From Salvia splendens (lineage: Eukaryota; Streptophyta; Magnoliopsida; Lamiales; Lamiaceae): a stretch of DNA of 64,000 nucleotides. This document shows, piece after piece, positions 11,600-22,674 of this stretch; within the stretch, counting starts at the first letter, position 1; every line of letters begins with the position of its first letter. The DNA is taken from positions 25,420,502 through 25,484,501 of the forward strand of contig NC_056035.1 of assembly GCF_004379255.2 (NCBI RefSeq), written 5' to 3'. Position numbers and translations under genes: made by a program. The notes under the pieces were generated by a model. That model was not told where the DNA came from. It searched no databases and saw only the letters and a program-made list of their open reading frames with translations.

Positions 11600-13977
11600 A
11601 TGGACAACACAAAGAACACAGGAAGCACCTCTGGAACCGCCGAATCCAACGCGGCGGCGTTCATGGCCGACCTAATGCAAAAGCTTGGGGGCCAGAGGAG
11701 GCGATGAAGGCGTTCGCCATGTTCACCGCTATGATGGGGACGACCACACCGGCCGCAACCACCACTGCACCACCACCACCACAAGTTTCGGAGACGGAGA
11801 GACCCCAACCGAAGGCCATACATTCAAAGGCCGAACCAGCCACCAGCGTAGCAGAAACAACCGCCGCGGACAAACCTGAAGAGGAGGCAGATCTGGCAGC
11901 GGGTTTGGAACTCTTGGCTGTAAGCGAACTGAGGTTAGACTCTGTTGTTGAGGGGGAAACCTCTATTTTGGCTGATAAATCAGTTGGTGTGTCTGTGGGG
12001 GAAACCCCGGTGGATGTTATTTCTGGGGTTACTGCTAGTATTTCTGAGGGGGAAACCCATGTTACTGAGGAGTTAGGAGAGGGGACAGCCCCTGGTGTTT
12101 GTGAGAATGTTGTGGGAGGAGAAACCCTAGAAGAATGCAAGGGAAGCCCGTAGACAAGCCCGCCGGAGCTTGTTAGATGAAATTGACGATATGGGAAGGG
12201 AAGCGCTGGGTCCAGAGACCGTAGCGGAGGAAAAGGACAACTCTCCCAGACCCGGTGGTGGGGAGGGTGACGAAGAAGGACGCCGCCAGGCGGTAGAAAA
12301 AAAAAGGAAGGGAAAGCATAACGCTACTTCCTTGACCAAGCGAGCGAAAGGGAAATCTGTTGAAGCTTCTATCCCTCCACCCGCAAAGGTTCCTTATGCT
12401 GCCGAATCCGATAGCCCTGCCGAGTCTAGCGACTCCGAAGAGGAACCTGACGAGGAGCTCAATTTCGACCCTACGGAAGTTTGGTTGACCAAGGAACTAC
12501 TGGATGCCATGAGGAAATTCTCTGACCCCAGGCGCGCAGCAACGTTTAAAGAAAAGAGTGCCCAGGGTAAGCTTGCGAAGTCCGGGAAAAGATATGATTC
12601 CGCGGAGCTAAAGGAGATTGCTTCCGATGCCGAATTCCAAGAATATATCGACGCAATCGGGTTCGACTGGTTTCTGAAACACAGCTCTTTCGAAGTCCCA
12701 ACAGCAGCAGCGCGTGAGTTCTTTTCAACCTTTCGGTTGAAGTCTACGAATGATTTGGATGCCGACTCTATTACTTTCTTTCTCTTCAATGAAGAGCACG
12801 AAATGAGCATCCGCGAGTGGACGCTCCGCATGGGGCTGTTGTCACGAACGCAGGACTGTGGAATGACAGGATGGTAGGTCCACCGAAGTTTACTCCAGGT
12901 TTCCGTCCACAGAGCGCCTGGGAGTTTATAACCCCCCCGAAGGTGGGTCAGTTTAAGACAAGCTGTTCGAAGGCTTCCCACATTGACAACCAGATCCTGC
13001 GATTCGCTCAGACGTTCATCAGTTATAACTTGATGGGAACTGCGAGCGCTGCTTTGACCACGCCCGACCTATACTTCACTTGGTGTATGGCCAAGGGAGT
13101 CCGTGTGCACCTGGGCTACTAGCTAGCCCAGGCTTTGCCATCAAATGGCCGCAAATCCTTCCAGACACATGTACACATGCCACATCCTAGGGGCATACCT
13201 GCAACGCAACGTAATATTGAAGATAGCCAAGTCGTGCCGGGATGTGGAGATGTGCATGCCCCAGAGGTTTTCAATATCGACTATTTCTTCAATAAGGGGC
13301 TTCTATACATGTCTGGGAAGGAGGTATGCTTTTATGAGGTTGGCGGGTCGGACATCCAGGTGAAACAAGAAACAGCAAGTGTGGGGGCAGGAGCCAAGGT
13401 TGAAGTTGAAGCAATGAGGAAGGAGGTGGGATGGATGAGGTCAGAAATCAAGATGGTTAGAGAGGAGATTGTGGCCCTACGGGGTAAAGGAAAGGACAGT
13501 GTCGATGTTGAAAAAGTACGGAAAGAAGTCGCAGGAGTGAGAACGGAGGTAGACGAGATGAGAATGGAAGTCGGGAAGGTCAGAGAGGAGGTCGTGGCCC
13601 TCAAGCGACGTCTTACTGACCTTGTGGCAGCGTCGACAAGGCACACTGATAGGTTGGAAAAAGGCGTCTCGGTGATGATGATAATGACGAAGTGGCTCAA
13701 GGCGAAGTTTCCCGGGATGCCAGAATCTCTTCCTGGCCCTGGCAGCGTTTCTAAATCACCAGGGCAAGGAAGTTTATCTCTCCAGAAGCCTCCCCAGGCG
13801 ACGAAGCCTCTAACTGCCCCGTCCGCGACTAAGCCCTTGACCGTAAGAAAGGCAGTGCCGGGACAGCATGACGAGATGACAGAGACTCCGGATTCGCCGG
13901 CGAAGAAGAAAGCTAAAGTGACCCAACCGTCTGCCCCGCTCAAGGCTGGCTCCCGCGGGGGCCAGACCCCGAATTGA
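11600..13977 (+). pseudogene. ATHILA-type extra ORF, copy 2, degenerate
   Basis: The ATG at 11600 starts MDNTKNTGSTSGTAESNAA, parallel to copy 1. Two shifts break it: near 12130 (continuing as ARRSLLDEIDDMG) and near 12855 (continuing as LWNDRMVGPPKFTPGF). A stop follows HLGY at ~13120, and at least one more shift lies near 13270. From ~13360 the frame encodes a heptad-like coiled coil (MRKEVGWMRSEIKMVREEIV, then EVDEMRMEVGKVREEVVAL), then a Pro/Lys-rich tail ending at a TGA at 13975-13977. Copy 2 therefore shows the C-terminal half that copy 1 lacks. The protein's function is unknown. Confidence 0.75.
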
Positions 13978-15301
13978 TTCCCCCCCAAACCAAGTAACTT
14001 TTACTCTTCCATTTCTTTTAGTTTTTCGCTTTCGGTTTGTGTTTATCTGTGCCAGCATGCTATGTTCTGTATATATGTGTTGCACCTTCCCACACTTAGC
14101 CCAATCCTTGGTCTAAGTGTGAGAAGGGGTTGTTCTGTTTTTGCATGTTTGGTTTTGTTTGTGTGCTTTCTCCCACTTAGCCCGGTGTCCGGTCTAAGTG
14201 TGAGAAGTTTGTTTTGTTCGTCCTTCCCTATTTCCCCACTTCACTAGAATAGCTTGGGGACAAGCTTGAGTGAAGCGGGAGGGGGAGGGAGTAAGTGCAG
14301 TAAGTTTGTCTTAGTATCTCTAGGTTTTTATGTTTGCGTGTTGCATGAGCTAGTGGATATAATAAGGCAAGTTTCCTTTAGTAAGAGCGATTGAAGAAAG
14401 GATACACGTCAACTTTGATGCCTTTTTCCTTAATAAACTAAAAGCGGTCTGAATGAAGTAAGGACGATAGAAAATGCCCTAGATAACCTAGTTGTGCAGC
14501 CCTACTATAAGAGCGAGTTATGAGCCTAAACACTTTGAGCTAACATGTAAAAATTGGGCTGCCACTTGATGCTTAGGGAGTAGAGTATAAAAGAGGAAAA
14601 AATGGATTATAGAGGAATAAGCTGGACAAAGTCCAGAACTGGAGGTATAAGCTGGACGAAGTCCAGAAAAAGGAGGTATAAGCTGGACGAAGTCCAGAGG
14701 AGGAATAAAATAACAAATCGGAGGTATAAGCTGGATGAAGTCCAGGGGGAAAATAGAAAAAAGAGGGAAAAAGAAGATTAATTACCTAAGGGCAAGAAGT
14801 AAAAATTACCTGACCCAGGAATGAAAAAAATATATAGAAAAAAAGGGAGACGATAGAAAGGAGAAACTCTCATAACCCAACGCATCAGTGGTGTAACTTT
14901 AACTTTGGAGCGTTTCGATCCTAACATCCCTGGTGAGGTATGAGTGATCGAGCGAACCTAACCGCTGGGAAATCAATAGGCTATCTTGACGAACTGACAG
15001 ACCGTTTAGGTAGAAGAAGGAAGGGGGAGGAATTGAAGACTGTAGGCGATCGGAGAGAACTTAAGCTTGTGGGGACAGTCGCCTAAAAGTTGAAGCTAGT
15101 GCATGCTTATCTGTTGTGTTTTGTTTCTCTTTGTGTGATGTTTTCTTTTATGAGTCTGTAGTTGTCTAGGTCTTGGAGTCTGTTTTTGTGTTAGTGTCTT
15201 GTTTGTAGAGTCATTCTTGGGGACCCTGCGTTGAAATTTGCCTTATTCCTTTTTCTTGTCTTTCATGCTTGAGGACAAGCATGGTTTAAGTGTGAGCAGT
15301 T
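13978..15301 (+). other. Athila 3' noncoding tail
   Basis: No gene. It contains two hairpins (14091-14121 and 14172-14203) with arms CACTTAG/CTAAGTG, four copies of a 22-bp palindromic unit (14617-14745), and a terminal purine-rich tract running to 15301 (GGTTTAAGTGTGAGCAGTT) that should prime plus-strand synthesis before the 3' LTR. Confidence 0.65.
14617..14745 (+). repeat. Four tandem palindromic units
   Basis: The unit is GGTATAAGCTGGACGAAGTC followed by CAG, four copies with small changes (GGAATAAGCTGGACAAAG in the first, GGATGAAG in the last) and irregular spacing. CTGGAC/GTCCAG are inverted around GAA, so each unit can fold as a hairpin. It lies in the noncoding 3' tail of the retroelement. 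Confidence 0.85.
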
Positions 15302-15389
15302 TGATAAGGCTAATTTCATGCATAGGTCTAGGGGATAAATTCGTGAATTTGCTGGGTCTAACACATGTCTTAAGCCAAGTGTGAGCAGC
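15302..15389 (+). repeat. Truncated 3' LTR of the Athila-like element
   Basis: TGATAAGGCTAATTTCATGC and about 65 more bases match the 5' LTR at 298. The match ends near 15385-15390, where symplekin-like coding sequence begins. The remaining ~1.3 kb of LTR is gone. Confidence 0.85.
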
Positions 15390-17660
15390 GTGTGGCAATG
15401 TTTGCTGCATTGGTTGCTCGGGGTGAGAAAGCGGCTGCTTCTTTGGAGATTCTCATCTCTAGCATTTCAGCCGAGTTAATAGCCGAAGTTGTTATGGCCA
15501 ACATCTGGAATTTTCCTCCAGAAAGACTTAAATCATGTGCCCAAAAGAAACGCCCTGCTTATGGTGGAATGGAGGGAGTATTGTTTTCTTCTTAAATATG
15601 AACCAGATACACTAGCATTAAATGTTTGGGGGAATATATATTTTTCTCCTGAGAAACCCTGGTTTGACTTTTCTGATCTATTATTGATTATCAATTTTCA
15701 GGATATTGATATTCTGGTTCCTGTATTACCTTTCTTATCAAAAGATGAGGTCAGAATCATCCATAACTTCCTTCGATTGTTTAATCCTTCTTATTTGACA
15801 CTCTGTATTGAATTCTCTCTTATTATATTTTTCCTTCTACTATTATCACCTTTCCTCAATAAAGATAGATCTGCTTCTGCTTTCTAGGTTTCAGTACTTT
15901 TTCCTCGTCTTGTGAATGTACCACTGGATAAGTTCCAAGTTGTGCTTTCTCGTCTTTTTCAGGTACTCTATTCCTGATTATATCTTAACCTGCCTTGAAT
16001 TTCATGTCTTTATTATAGATAGTGCCAAAGCAATTTGGAGGATATGGATATATTTTTTGGTGGAATTGTATTATAAAAATATGCACGTGTCTATCAGATG
16101 ATTCAGATCTGCCTTGTGTAACAGTTATCCACCCTTGTTGTCGTGCCTTTGGCCCTTACCTTAACGGCAATCTTATTGAGAAAAAAACTGATCCTTACGC
16201 TTTCCCTGAATTATTTCTGAAGAAGCATGCTGAATATCAGTGTCTTAGAAATATGCATCTTAAATTCCTATAAGTTCTTACTCCGCCCTTAGATATAAAT
16301 GAGCAATGCAGAAACAGGCCACAAGGATATGAATCATTATCTTTTTTTAATAGTCTAGTTTTGTCTCCTGACCAGTTTTTGAAAGGTTATTATCCTGTAG
16401 GTTCAATCATTCTACTCCGGTCTTAACCCCTGCTGAAGCATTAATTGCCATCCATAAGATTGACCCAGAAAAAGATGGAGTTCCTTTGAGAAAGGCAAGA
16501 ATGCTGCTTTCTTTCTATGCACTTAGTTTTTCTGAACTACTCATTTACTGAATATATTTCTTGCTAGCAGATCACAGATGCTTGCAATGCTTGTGTTGAA
16601 CAGAGACATACATTTTCGCAGCAAGTTCTGGCCAAAGTGTTGAATCAATTGGTAAAGATATCCTTTTGCAAGTGTCCTGCTACTTTGTTAACACAGCATA
16701 CTATAAGGTTACATGATTGTGCAGGTCGAGCAAATTCCTTTACCCTTTCTATTCATGCGTACAGTATTGCAAGCAATTGGCGCTTTTCCTTCTTTGGTAA
16801 GACACATAAAACCTATGTTCTTAAATATTTATTAAGTTGATATCTTGTTTCCGGTATTTATATCGTCAGCCTTCTCTTAGTCACAATATTTTTATTTTTA
16901 TAAAAAAAAATTCAGGTCCAATTCATAATGGAGATTCTATCTCGTCTTGTAAGCAAGCAGGTACCTGTTTAACCATGCGTTAATAAATCCTCTTTTTCTA
17001 CAAGATACTTTATCAACTACATTTGAAATGTAGATTTGGAAGAATCCAAGGCAGTGGGTGGGTTTTGTGAAGTGTGCACATGTGACCATGCCAGATTCAT
17101 TCGGTGTTCTGCTTCAGGTGAATTACTCCACTGCAGTCGTTTTCAAAATGTTCACCTCCATGTGATTTTTTGTTTAGCTATCCATGTGTCGTTGTTCGAA
17201 CCCGACCATTTGTTTGGGTTAGCATGCATATATTACTGAAGAATTGATATTTCATCATGTCCTGAATCTTCAGGATAGCATCTTCTATGAATGTGTTGTG
17301 AAATGTTTTAGTTGACCCAAGTTTTTTTGTCTTAATTTTGCAGCTAACGGCAGCACAGCTTGAAAATTCATTGAATAGAATACCAGCTCTCAAGGCTCCT
17401 TTGGTTGAACATGCAAGCCAACCGAACATAAGATCCACGCTTCCGAGGTTTGAGCTGCACCCATCATATTCACATCTGTTTAAAGATTCATGTCATCAAA
17501 TTAGCAAACTTTGTTATACAGGTCTACATTAACTGTTCTGGCCTTGGAGCAAGAGCTACCAACCTCTACAACAAAACCAGCTCAATCACAAACTCAGACC
17601 GAAGAGGCCGATAATTCGGAAAAGGAAGCTGCGACAGAAAAGTCCAAGGAATCTATGTAA
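15390..17660 (+). pseudogene. Symplekin-like gene, 3' half (truncated)
   Basis: Exon pieces in order match plant symplekin, a scaffold of the nuclear cleavage and polyadenylation complex: AMFAALVARGEKAAASLEIL (~15390-15530), VLPFLSKDEV (~15703-15753), PLDKFQVVLSRLFQ (15888-15960), LTPAEALIAIHKIDPEKDGV (~16420-16493), DACNACVEQRHTFSQQVLAK (~16570-16650), FIMEILSRLVSKQ (16917-16960), NPRQWVGFVKCA (~17034-17117), LTAAQLENSLNRIPALKAPL (17342-17450), and a Glu/Lys-rich end with TAA at 17658-17660. Several junctions keep GT-AG signals. The N-terminal half is missing and the Athila remnant abuts the first exon. I call it a truncated pseudogene; expression from a new promoter is not excluded. The insert at ~15975-16400 inside an intron is unidentified. 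Confidence 0.75.
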
Positions 17661-17828
17661 ATCTATACTAAAACTGATTAGTCTTCTCCCAAAAACATCT
17701 AAAACCATTTCGCATTTCGGGGGTTTTACTCAATCTAAAAGAACTTGAGTTTTTCAGTATATTGATCCCTGACATTTCATAAGACAAAAGGCATCCTGGA
17801 ATCGAGACAGTATAAAAATCTAATTATA

Positions 17829-18096
17829 TACTCTCTACTTCCGTTCTAAGGTAGTTGAGTTGTTTCTTTTTTTGCACTCGTTTTGATCTTCCTTCGTCTC
17901 AAGGTAGTTGAGTCGTTTCTTTCTTGCTCTCGTTTTGAAGAAATGATAATAAATAGTTAAAGTAATATATATAAGATATTTCTTTATGTTATTTTTTTCT
18001 TACTTTATTTTTTTTTTACTTTATTTATTCATAATAATTTTTTAAAAATAAGTATAAAATTGAAATGACTCAACTACCTTGAGACGGAGGAAGTAT
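17829..18096. mobile_element. Stowaway-like MITE
   Basis: Ends are inverted: TACTTCCGTTCTAAGGTAGT on the left, and the complement of ACTACCTTGAGACGGAGGAA on the right. A second partial left end at ~17893 (CGTCTCAAGGTAGTTGAGTC) suggests a small internal duplication. Length and ends fit the plant Stowaway-like (Tc1/mariner) type with TA target. Confidence 0.7.
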
Positions 18097-18289
18097 ATGG
18101 TCTAAATTTTGGTTCATAGTATGTAGGAAAGACGCGATTTGCAATTGATTGCACCCAGGTAGAACAGAGGGTCCCCCCAGTGGCCCCCAACATTGCTTTT
18201 TATCAGTATATACCTATGCTTTTTATCAGTATATACCTGACCCCTAGCATTGCTTTTTATTATATACATATACCTATGATTTTAGTTTC

Positions 18290-18553
18290 TTTGTCCTACA
18301 TAAAATGATATATTTTATTTTTTAGTTTGCTCCTAATAAGATGACACATTTTCTCTTTTAAAAACTTTTTCTCCCCAATTAATATAGTCAATCATTTCTT
18401 ATCTCTTCAATTAAAATATTTATCTATCTTTCTCTCTTTATTTTAATACTTACATCCACCTTTTATTTCTCTAATTAAATATATTAACCAATAACGCCTA
18501 AAATCTCGTACCGATCAAGAAATGTGTCATCTTAGCTGGAACAGATGGAGTAT
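18290..18553. mobile_element. Stowaway-like MITE, diverged
   Basis: The left side reads TCCTACATAAAATGATA and then AAGATGACACATTTTCTC; the right side reads AAATGTGTCATCTTAGCTGG and GATGGAGTA. The ends pair imperfectly and the interior is AT-rich with no coding capacity. Confidence 0.5.
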
Positions 18554-18796
18554 TACATAACTATTTGTTGGTGGAGCTGGTTTGTGCGCCTACGACACTC
18601 GAGGTTTCGAGACCCAGACTCGTCGCACTTTTTTTTAGCATTTATCCTTCACTTTTCTTTGTATTTCATTTTGCATTTATGCTTAACATTTTTCATATAT
18701 TCAGCTACTTTATAATTCTCTCTTATACTACGTTTTTGTTTTCTCCTTTTTGTTTCAATACTAGTTTTATATTTTCTATGATACATGTAGCATTAC

Positions 18797-19020
18797 TTTA
18801 TTCTCCCTCAGTCTCAAGTTACTAGAATCGTATTCCAGTTTTTATTGTCCCAAGTTCCTTGAGTCATTTTTCTTTTTCGGTTAAAAACAGAACATCTGAT
18901 TACACATACTTTATTTTATCATTTACTTTATTCTCTATTCTACTTTATTTAACCCACTAAACACAACTTTCTTAAATCTTGTGACTAAAAGAAACGTGTC
19001 AAGTAACGTGAGAGGGAGTA
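18797..19020. mobile_element. Stowaway-like MITE
   Basis: It starts TATTCTCCCTCAGTCTCAAG and ends ACGTGAGAGGGAGTATA, which are inverted relative to each other, and is AT-rich inside. A TA target is consistent with both flanks. Confidence 0.65.
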
Positions 19021-19057
19021 TAGTAGTAACTCTTATTATTCTTAAAATTTAATTTTG

Positions 19058-19371
19058 AAATACGTACGTTTTTTAGAATTATTATATTTCATAAATTTCT
19101 ATGTGATCGAGTAAACGTTTGTAGTGAAATAAGAAATTTCATATTATAATATATTCAGTAAAATTTGAATATGTTAAATTAAAATTATATTTATCAAATA
19201 TGTACATTTTCTAGAATTATTATTAATCGTAAATTTCTAAGTAATCCATTAATGTATGCGGTGAAATAAGAAATTAAAATTATATTTATCAAATATGTAC
19301 ATTTTCTAGAATTATTATTAATCGTAAATTTCTAAGTAATCCATTAATGTATGCGGTGAAATAAGAAATTT
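19058..19371 (+). repeat. ~95-bp tandem repeat, two close copies and one diverged
   Basis: Copies start at 19176 and 19271 (AAATTAAAATTATATTTATC) and are almost identical over 95 bp. A third, diverged copy precedes them from ~19058. All are AT-rich with no gene content. Confidence 0.85.
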
Positions 19372-20382
19372 CAATCTTAATTAATTTATTAAAATTTGAA
19401 TAGGTTAATTACATGATATAAATATTTATAAATGAACCAGTATTCGTAGACTTTGTTAATATTAAATGTGTTAATATATCAAATAATATAAGTAAATTTA
19501 AAATTATGTTCTATATTTATAAAATATTATTATTTATTTATTATCACGACCGAAAAATGGGTCACTACGTGTATATATGTAGATAAAGTACCTCCACTAT
19601 CCAAAAAATAGATTAAATTTTCCAATTTTAGTTGTCCATTAAAATTAGGCCAATTCAAGATAAGAAAATTTTTAAATTACTAACAATATGCACCTCACAA
19701 TCCACAAATGTTGTTTTTATGGAAAAAAATGCCTTCACTATTATAGAGCGGGATGAATACTTTATATCACTGATTGATTAATGTATGTTTGTGCACGAAT
19801 TGAGATGAATGTATACGGTTATTTTGAATTATAGACAATAATGCAATACTCAACAATCTACACTGCAATCCACGTAGTACTATCATGCAATCTGTAGAAA
19901 TCCATCTAAAACGACTACTATGATATTGTTGGATACGTCCCTAATATTGCACGATAGCGTGCCACGTGGCAGCACGAGGTTGGTGGTACGTTCTCACTCT
20001 AACTATGGTGGCACCCTAATGCTCTCCATTAAATATACCTAACTTATTTTTTTCTTCATGTTTTGGTATGATGATTTCATATTATTTTAATATTGTGTTT
20101 TTTTATTGTAATTCTAAATTGTGATTTTTTAGGTTAGAGATAACCTTTTTCTTAAAATATCTCGAATTTAGTGTGAAGTTGAATGAGAACAATATGATTC
20201 GAAAATAATTTAGTACTACTAGTTTATAGGAAATCAAACGAAATTGAAATTGAAATTGAAATTGATGGGAATGAGATTGGTGTTGATCTCGGATCATGAA
20301 AGCCTATTAATGGTTTTGATGTGAACATTCGAGATTGCACTCATAGAAAATATGTAGTTAAAGGACCAAGGTCATTGGATTA

Positions 20383-20775
20383 TGTTAGGGAGATATTATC
20401 AAACGTGAACAATTTGGATATCCTGAAAGGCGTGAAAACACTTTCTGATCAAATCAATTTAGCGGTTCTATCAATATTTGATCGGATACAATTCAGGTTT
20501 TGAAGTATATCGTATGTAGATTCTGTGATCATTTTCGAATCAGAAGATGATCAATAAAAGGAGGTTGAAAGTAAAACGTTGCATCCTTTCAATATCACCA
20601 CTGTTTTTAACAGTTTTTTAACAGCTCGACCCCAGCCAGGGGCGCTGCCCCCGAACCCCCGTCTAATCATAACGACTTCAAATAAGTGTACACTCCGCAC
20701 TTCCAACTTATTTGATGTCTCATTATGATCATATTGATCAATCAAGTTATTCCAATTACACTAAAATATCCAACA
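20383..20775 (-). repeat. 3' LTR of the deleted Copia element
   Basis: It matches 21927-22377 closely but lacks a GC-rich stretch that the other copy has expanded (GGACCCCGCCAGGGGCTGCC, around 22200). A polypurine tract borders it at ~20776-20789 on the minus strand. Confidence 0.85.
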
Positions 20776-21297
20776 ATCCTCCCCTATTTTAGTGCAATCC
20801 TTGATTAACTAAAACAAGTCATCTCAAAATTCAAACTTTTGCATAAATGAAATATCGTAACGATTGAATTTCACCTCAGTACACTATACATTTCATACAT
20901 TCGAATACCCATGGTGTCTCTAAGTATTGAACCATGGGAACTCACCTTGAATACACGAAGATAATGTACACAAAAGTTTACATACAAATACGTTCTATCT
21001 TGACACTATATTTACTAGCCTATGTCCTTATCCTTCATAAACATGTCAAAGCCAAGTCCTAGCTTCTTGAAGCGGCTAATCTTCATGCTTATATAGGTAG
21101 TTCCTTTATTCTTGCACCTACATATGCAATTTTTCAAAAGAACTATTAAGAATATATACATTCAATCTCCTTAACTTGTAGGTTTGAACACATACCTTGG
21201 GATGATTCTTCAATGTGTTCCAATCTCCAAATATTTAGCCTTCCACATTGAATTCAACATCTAGTGTCATACTAAATGAGAATTGGGTATCTTAATA

Positions 21298-21513
21298 TCA
21301 GAGATTTATAGTGGACTTTAATCCCATCCCTATAGCCGATTTGTGCACAAGATCTCTACTTAACCCTTTGGTTAAATGATCGGCTAAATTGTTGTGAGTT
21401 CTCACAAACTCCACAGATATCACACCGTCCGTAATAAGTTCACGAATCATGCTATGTCTAACACCTAAGTGTCTTGACTTTCCATTATACACTTGACTAT
21501 ATGCCTTAGCCAA
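21298..21513 (-). pseudogene. Copia RNase H C-terminal fragment
   Basis: About 70 codons with SRHLGVRHSMIRELI and LADHLTKGLSRDLVHKSA, the usual end of Copia polyproteins. It stops at 21298-21300. The upstream polyprotein is deleted. Confidence 0.85.
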
Positions 21514-21701
21514 GGTAGCTATCCCAATATCCTCAACAATTCGTTATATTGTTCCATGACAGGCCTCGAATCAACCATTTTATAGTTAATAAAATTCCCA
21601 ACAAGAAATTTCTTGCTAGAAGCATCTTCTGCCATATATTTGGCTTCGAGGGAATCCCACAACTCTTTAGCAGACTCTACGTTTTGATACACATCGTTCT
21701 C

Positions 21702-21902
21702 CTATTTCATCCGCCTTCTCGTCTGTTCCAGAGTTTCATTATCAACAGCCTCGGGCATGGGAGTACTCAGAACGTACACGACCTTCAGATCCGTTAACAT
21801 GAAATGCATCTTCTTCTGCCAGCGTCTGAAATCCTGGCCAGCAAACTTATCCAACTTCGCAAAACCTTTCGTTGCTTCCTTTGTCGTTTCCTTGTTCGAC
21901 AT
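21702..21902 (-). pseudogene. Copia gag N-terminal fragment
   Basis: The ATG at 21902 gives MSNKETTKEATKGFAKLDKF, then GQDFRRWQKKMHFMLTDLKV, typical of Copia gag. It lies just inside the 5' LTR and is cut by the deletion that removed pol. Confidence 0.8.
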
Positions 21903-21926
21903 TTTCAGAAAATTTGATTTGATCTT

Positions 21927-22377
21927 TGTTAGGGAGATATTATCAAAGGTGAACAATTTGGATATCCTGAAAAGGCGTGAAAACACTTTCAGATCAAATC
22001 AATTTGGCGGTTCTACCAATATTTGATCGGATACAATTCAGGTTTTGAAGTATATCGTATGTAGATTTTGTGATCCTTTTTCGAACCAGAAGATGATCAA
22101 TAAAAGGAGGTTGAAAGTGAAACGTTGCATCCTTTCAATATCACAACTGTTTTTAACAGTTTTTTAACAGCTCGACCCCAGCCAGGGGCACTTCCCCTTG
22201 GACCCCGCCAGGGGCTGCCGCCCCTTGGACCCCGCTACTCAGGGGCGCTGCCCCCGAACCCCGTCTTATCATAACAAATTCAAATAAGTGTGCACTCCGC
22301 ACTTCCAACTTATTTGATGTCTTATAATGATCATATTGATCAATCAAGTTAATCCAATTACACTAAAATATCCAACA
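21927..22377 (-). repeat. 5' LTR of the deleted Copia element
   Basis: On the minus strand it runs from TGTTGGATATTTTAG at 22377 to CCCTAACA at 21927. It is longer than its partner by an imperfect duplication of a GC-rich motif (22190-22255). Confidence 0.85.
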
Positions 22378-22674
22378 AATTATTGTGAAGGAATATGTAT
22401 AAGTGCACTTGAAGAAGATGCAAAATTATTCCAACTTACCAAAAATCCTAGATATGCCTTGAACCGCATCATCTTTCTCTAGATGTACTTAAGAATGTTG
22501 ATCCCAATAAACTTATCGATTTTTAATGTACTCCAAGAAACTATTTAGTAGATTCAATGGATTATAGTTTGGGTGCAAGATAGTCAAATCCTGCTTTGAG
22601 TATAAGTGGAAGATGTTTAGGGTACCAGCAAGCAAATGGTATACTTAAAAGCATACTTTGAGTATAAGTGGGAT
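22378..22674 (+). mobile_element. 3' internal end of a second Copia element
   Basis: A short noncoding stretch that ends with a purine-rich tract (GAGTATAAGTGGGAT) directly before the LTR at 22675. No coding domain remains. The upstream part appears to have been lost or replaced by the neighbouring Copia remnant. Confidence 0.5.

Larger units (their letters stand above)
298..15389 (+). mobile_element. Decayed Athila-like Ty3/Gypsy retrotransposon
   Basis: Order seen: a 5' LTR starting TGATAAGGCTAATTTCATGC, a gag remnant, protease, reverse transcriptase, RNase H and integrase, then an extra ORF of the ATHILA type, a long noncoding tail, and the first ~88 bp of a 3' LTR. The tail ends with the purine-rich stretch usual before such 3' LTRs (GAGGACAAGCATGGTTTAAG). 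Most of gag and any primer-binding site are missing, pol has several breaks, the extra ORF is present twice, and a solo LTR of another family sits inside it. The 3' LTR is cut short, so no target duplication can be read. Family assignment rests on the FMDDF reverse transcriptase motif, the ITLRSGK motif and the ATHILA-type ORF. The element cannot move by itself. Confidence 0.9.
17661..20382. other. Gene-free AT-rich region with MITEs
   Basis: No credible coding exon. It contains three Stowaway-like MITE bodies and a ~95-bp tandem repeat, listed separately. The remainder (19400-20380) is AT-rich and not recognised. Confidence 0.6.
20383..22377 (-). mobile_element. Internally deleted Copia retrotransposon
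   Basis: Two direct repeats (20383-20775 and 21927-22377) are LTRs that read on the minus strand from TGTTGGATATTTTAG to CCCTAACA. Beside the left copy the minus strand shows a polypurine tract (AATAGGGGAGGAT), so this is the 3' LTR. Only the first ~65 codons of gag and the last ~70 codons of the RNase H region remain between them; protease, integrase and most of reverse transcriptase are absent. Flanks (GATTA left, AATTA right) make an imperfect 5-bp target duplication. The element is non-autonomous. Confidence 0.85.
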
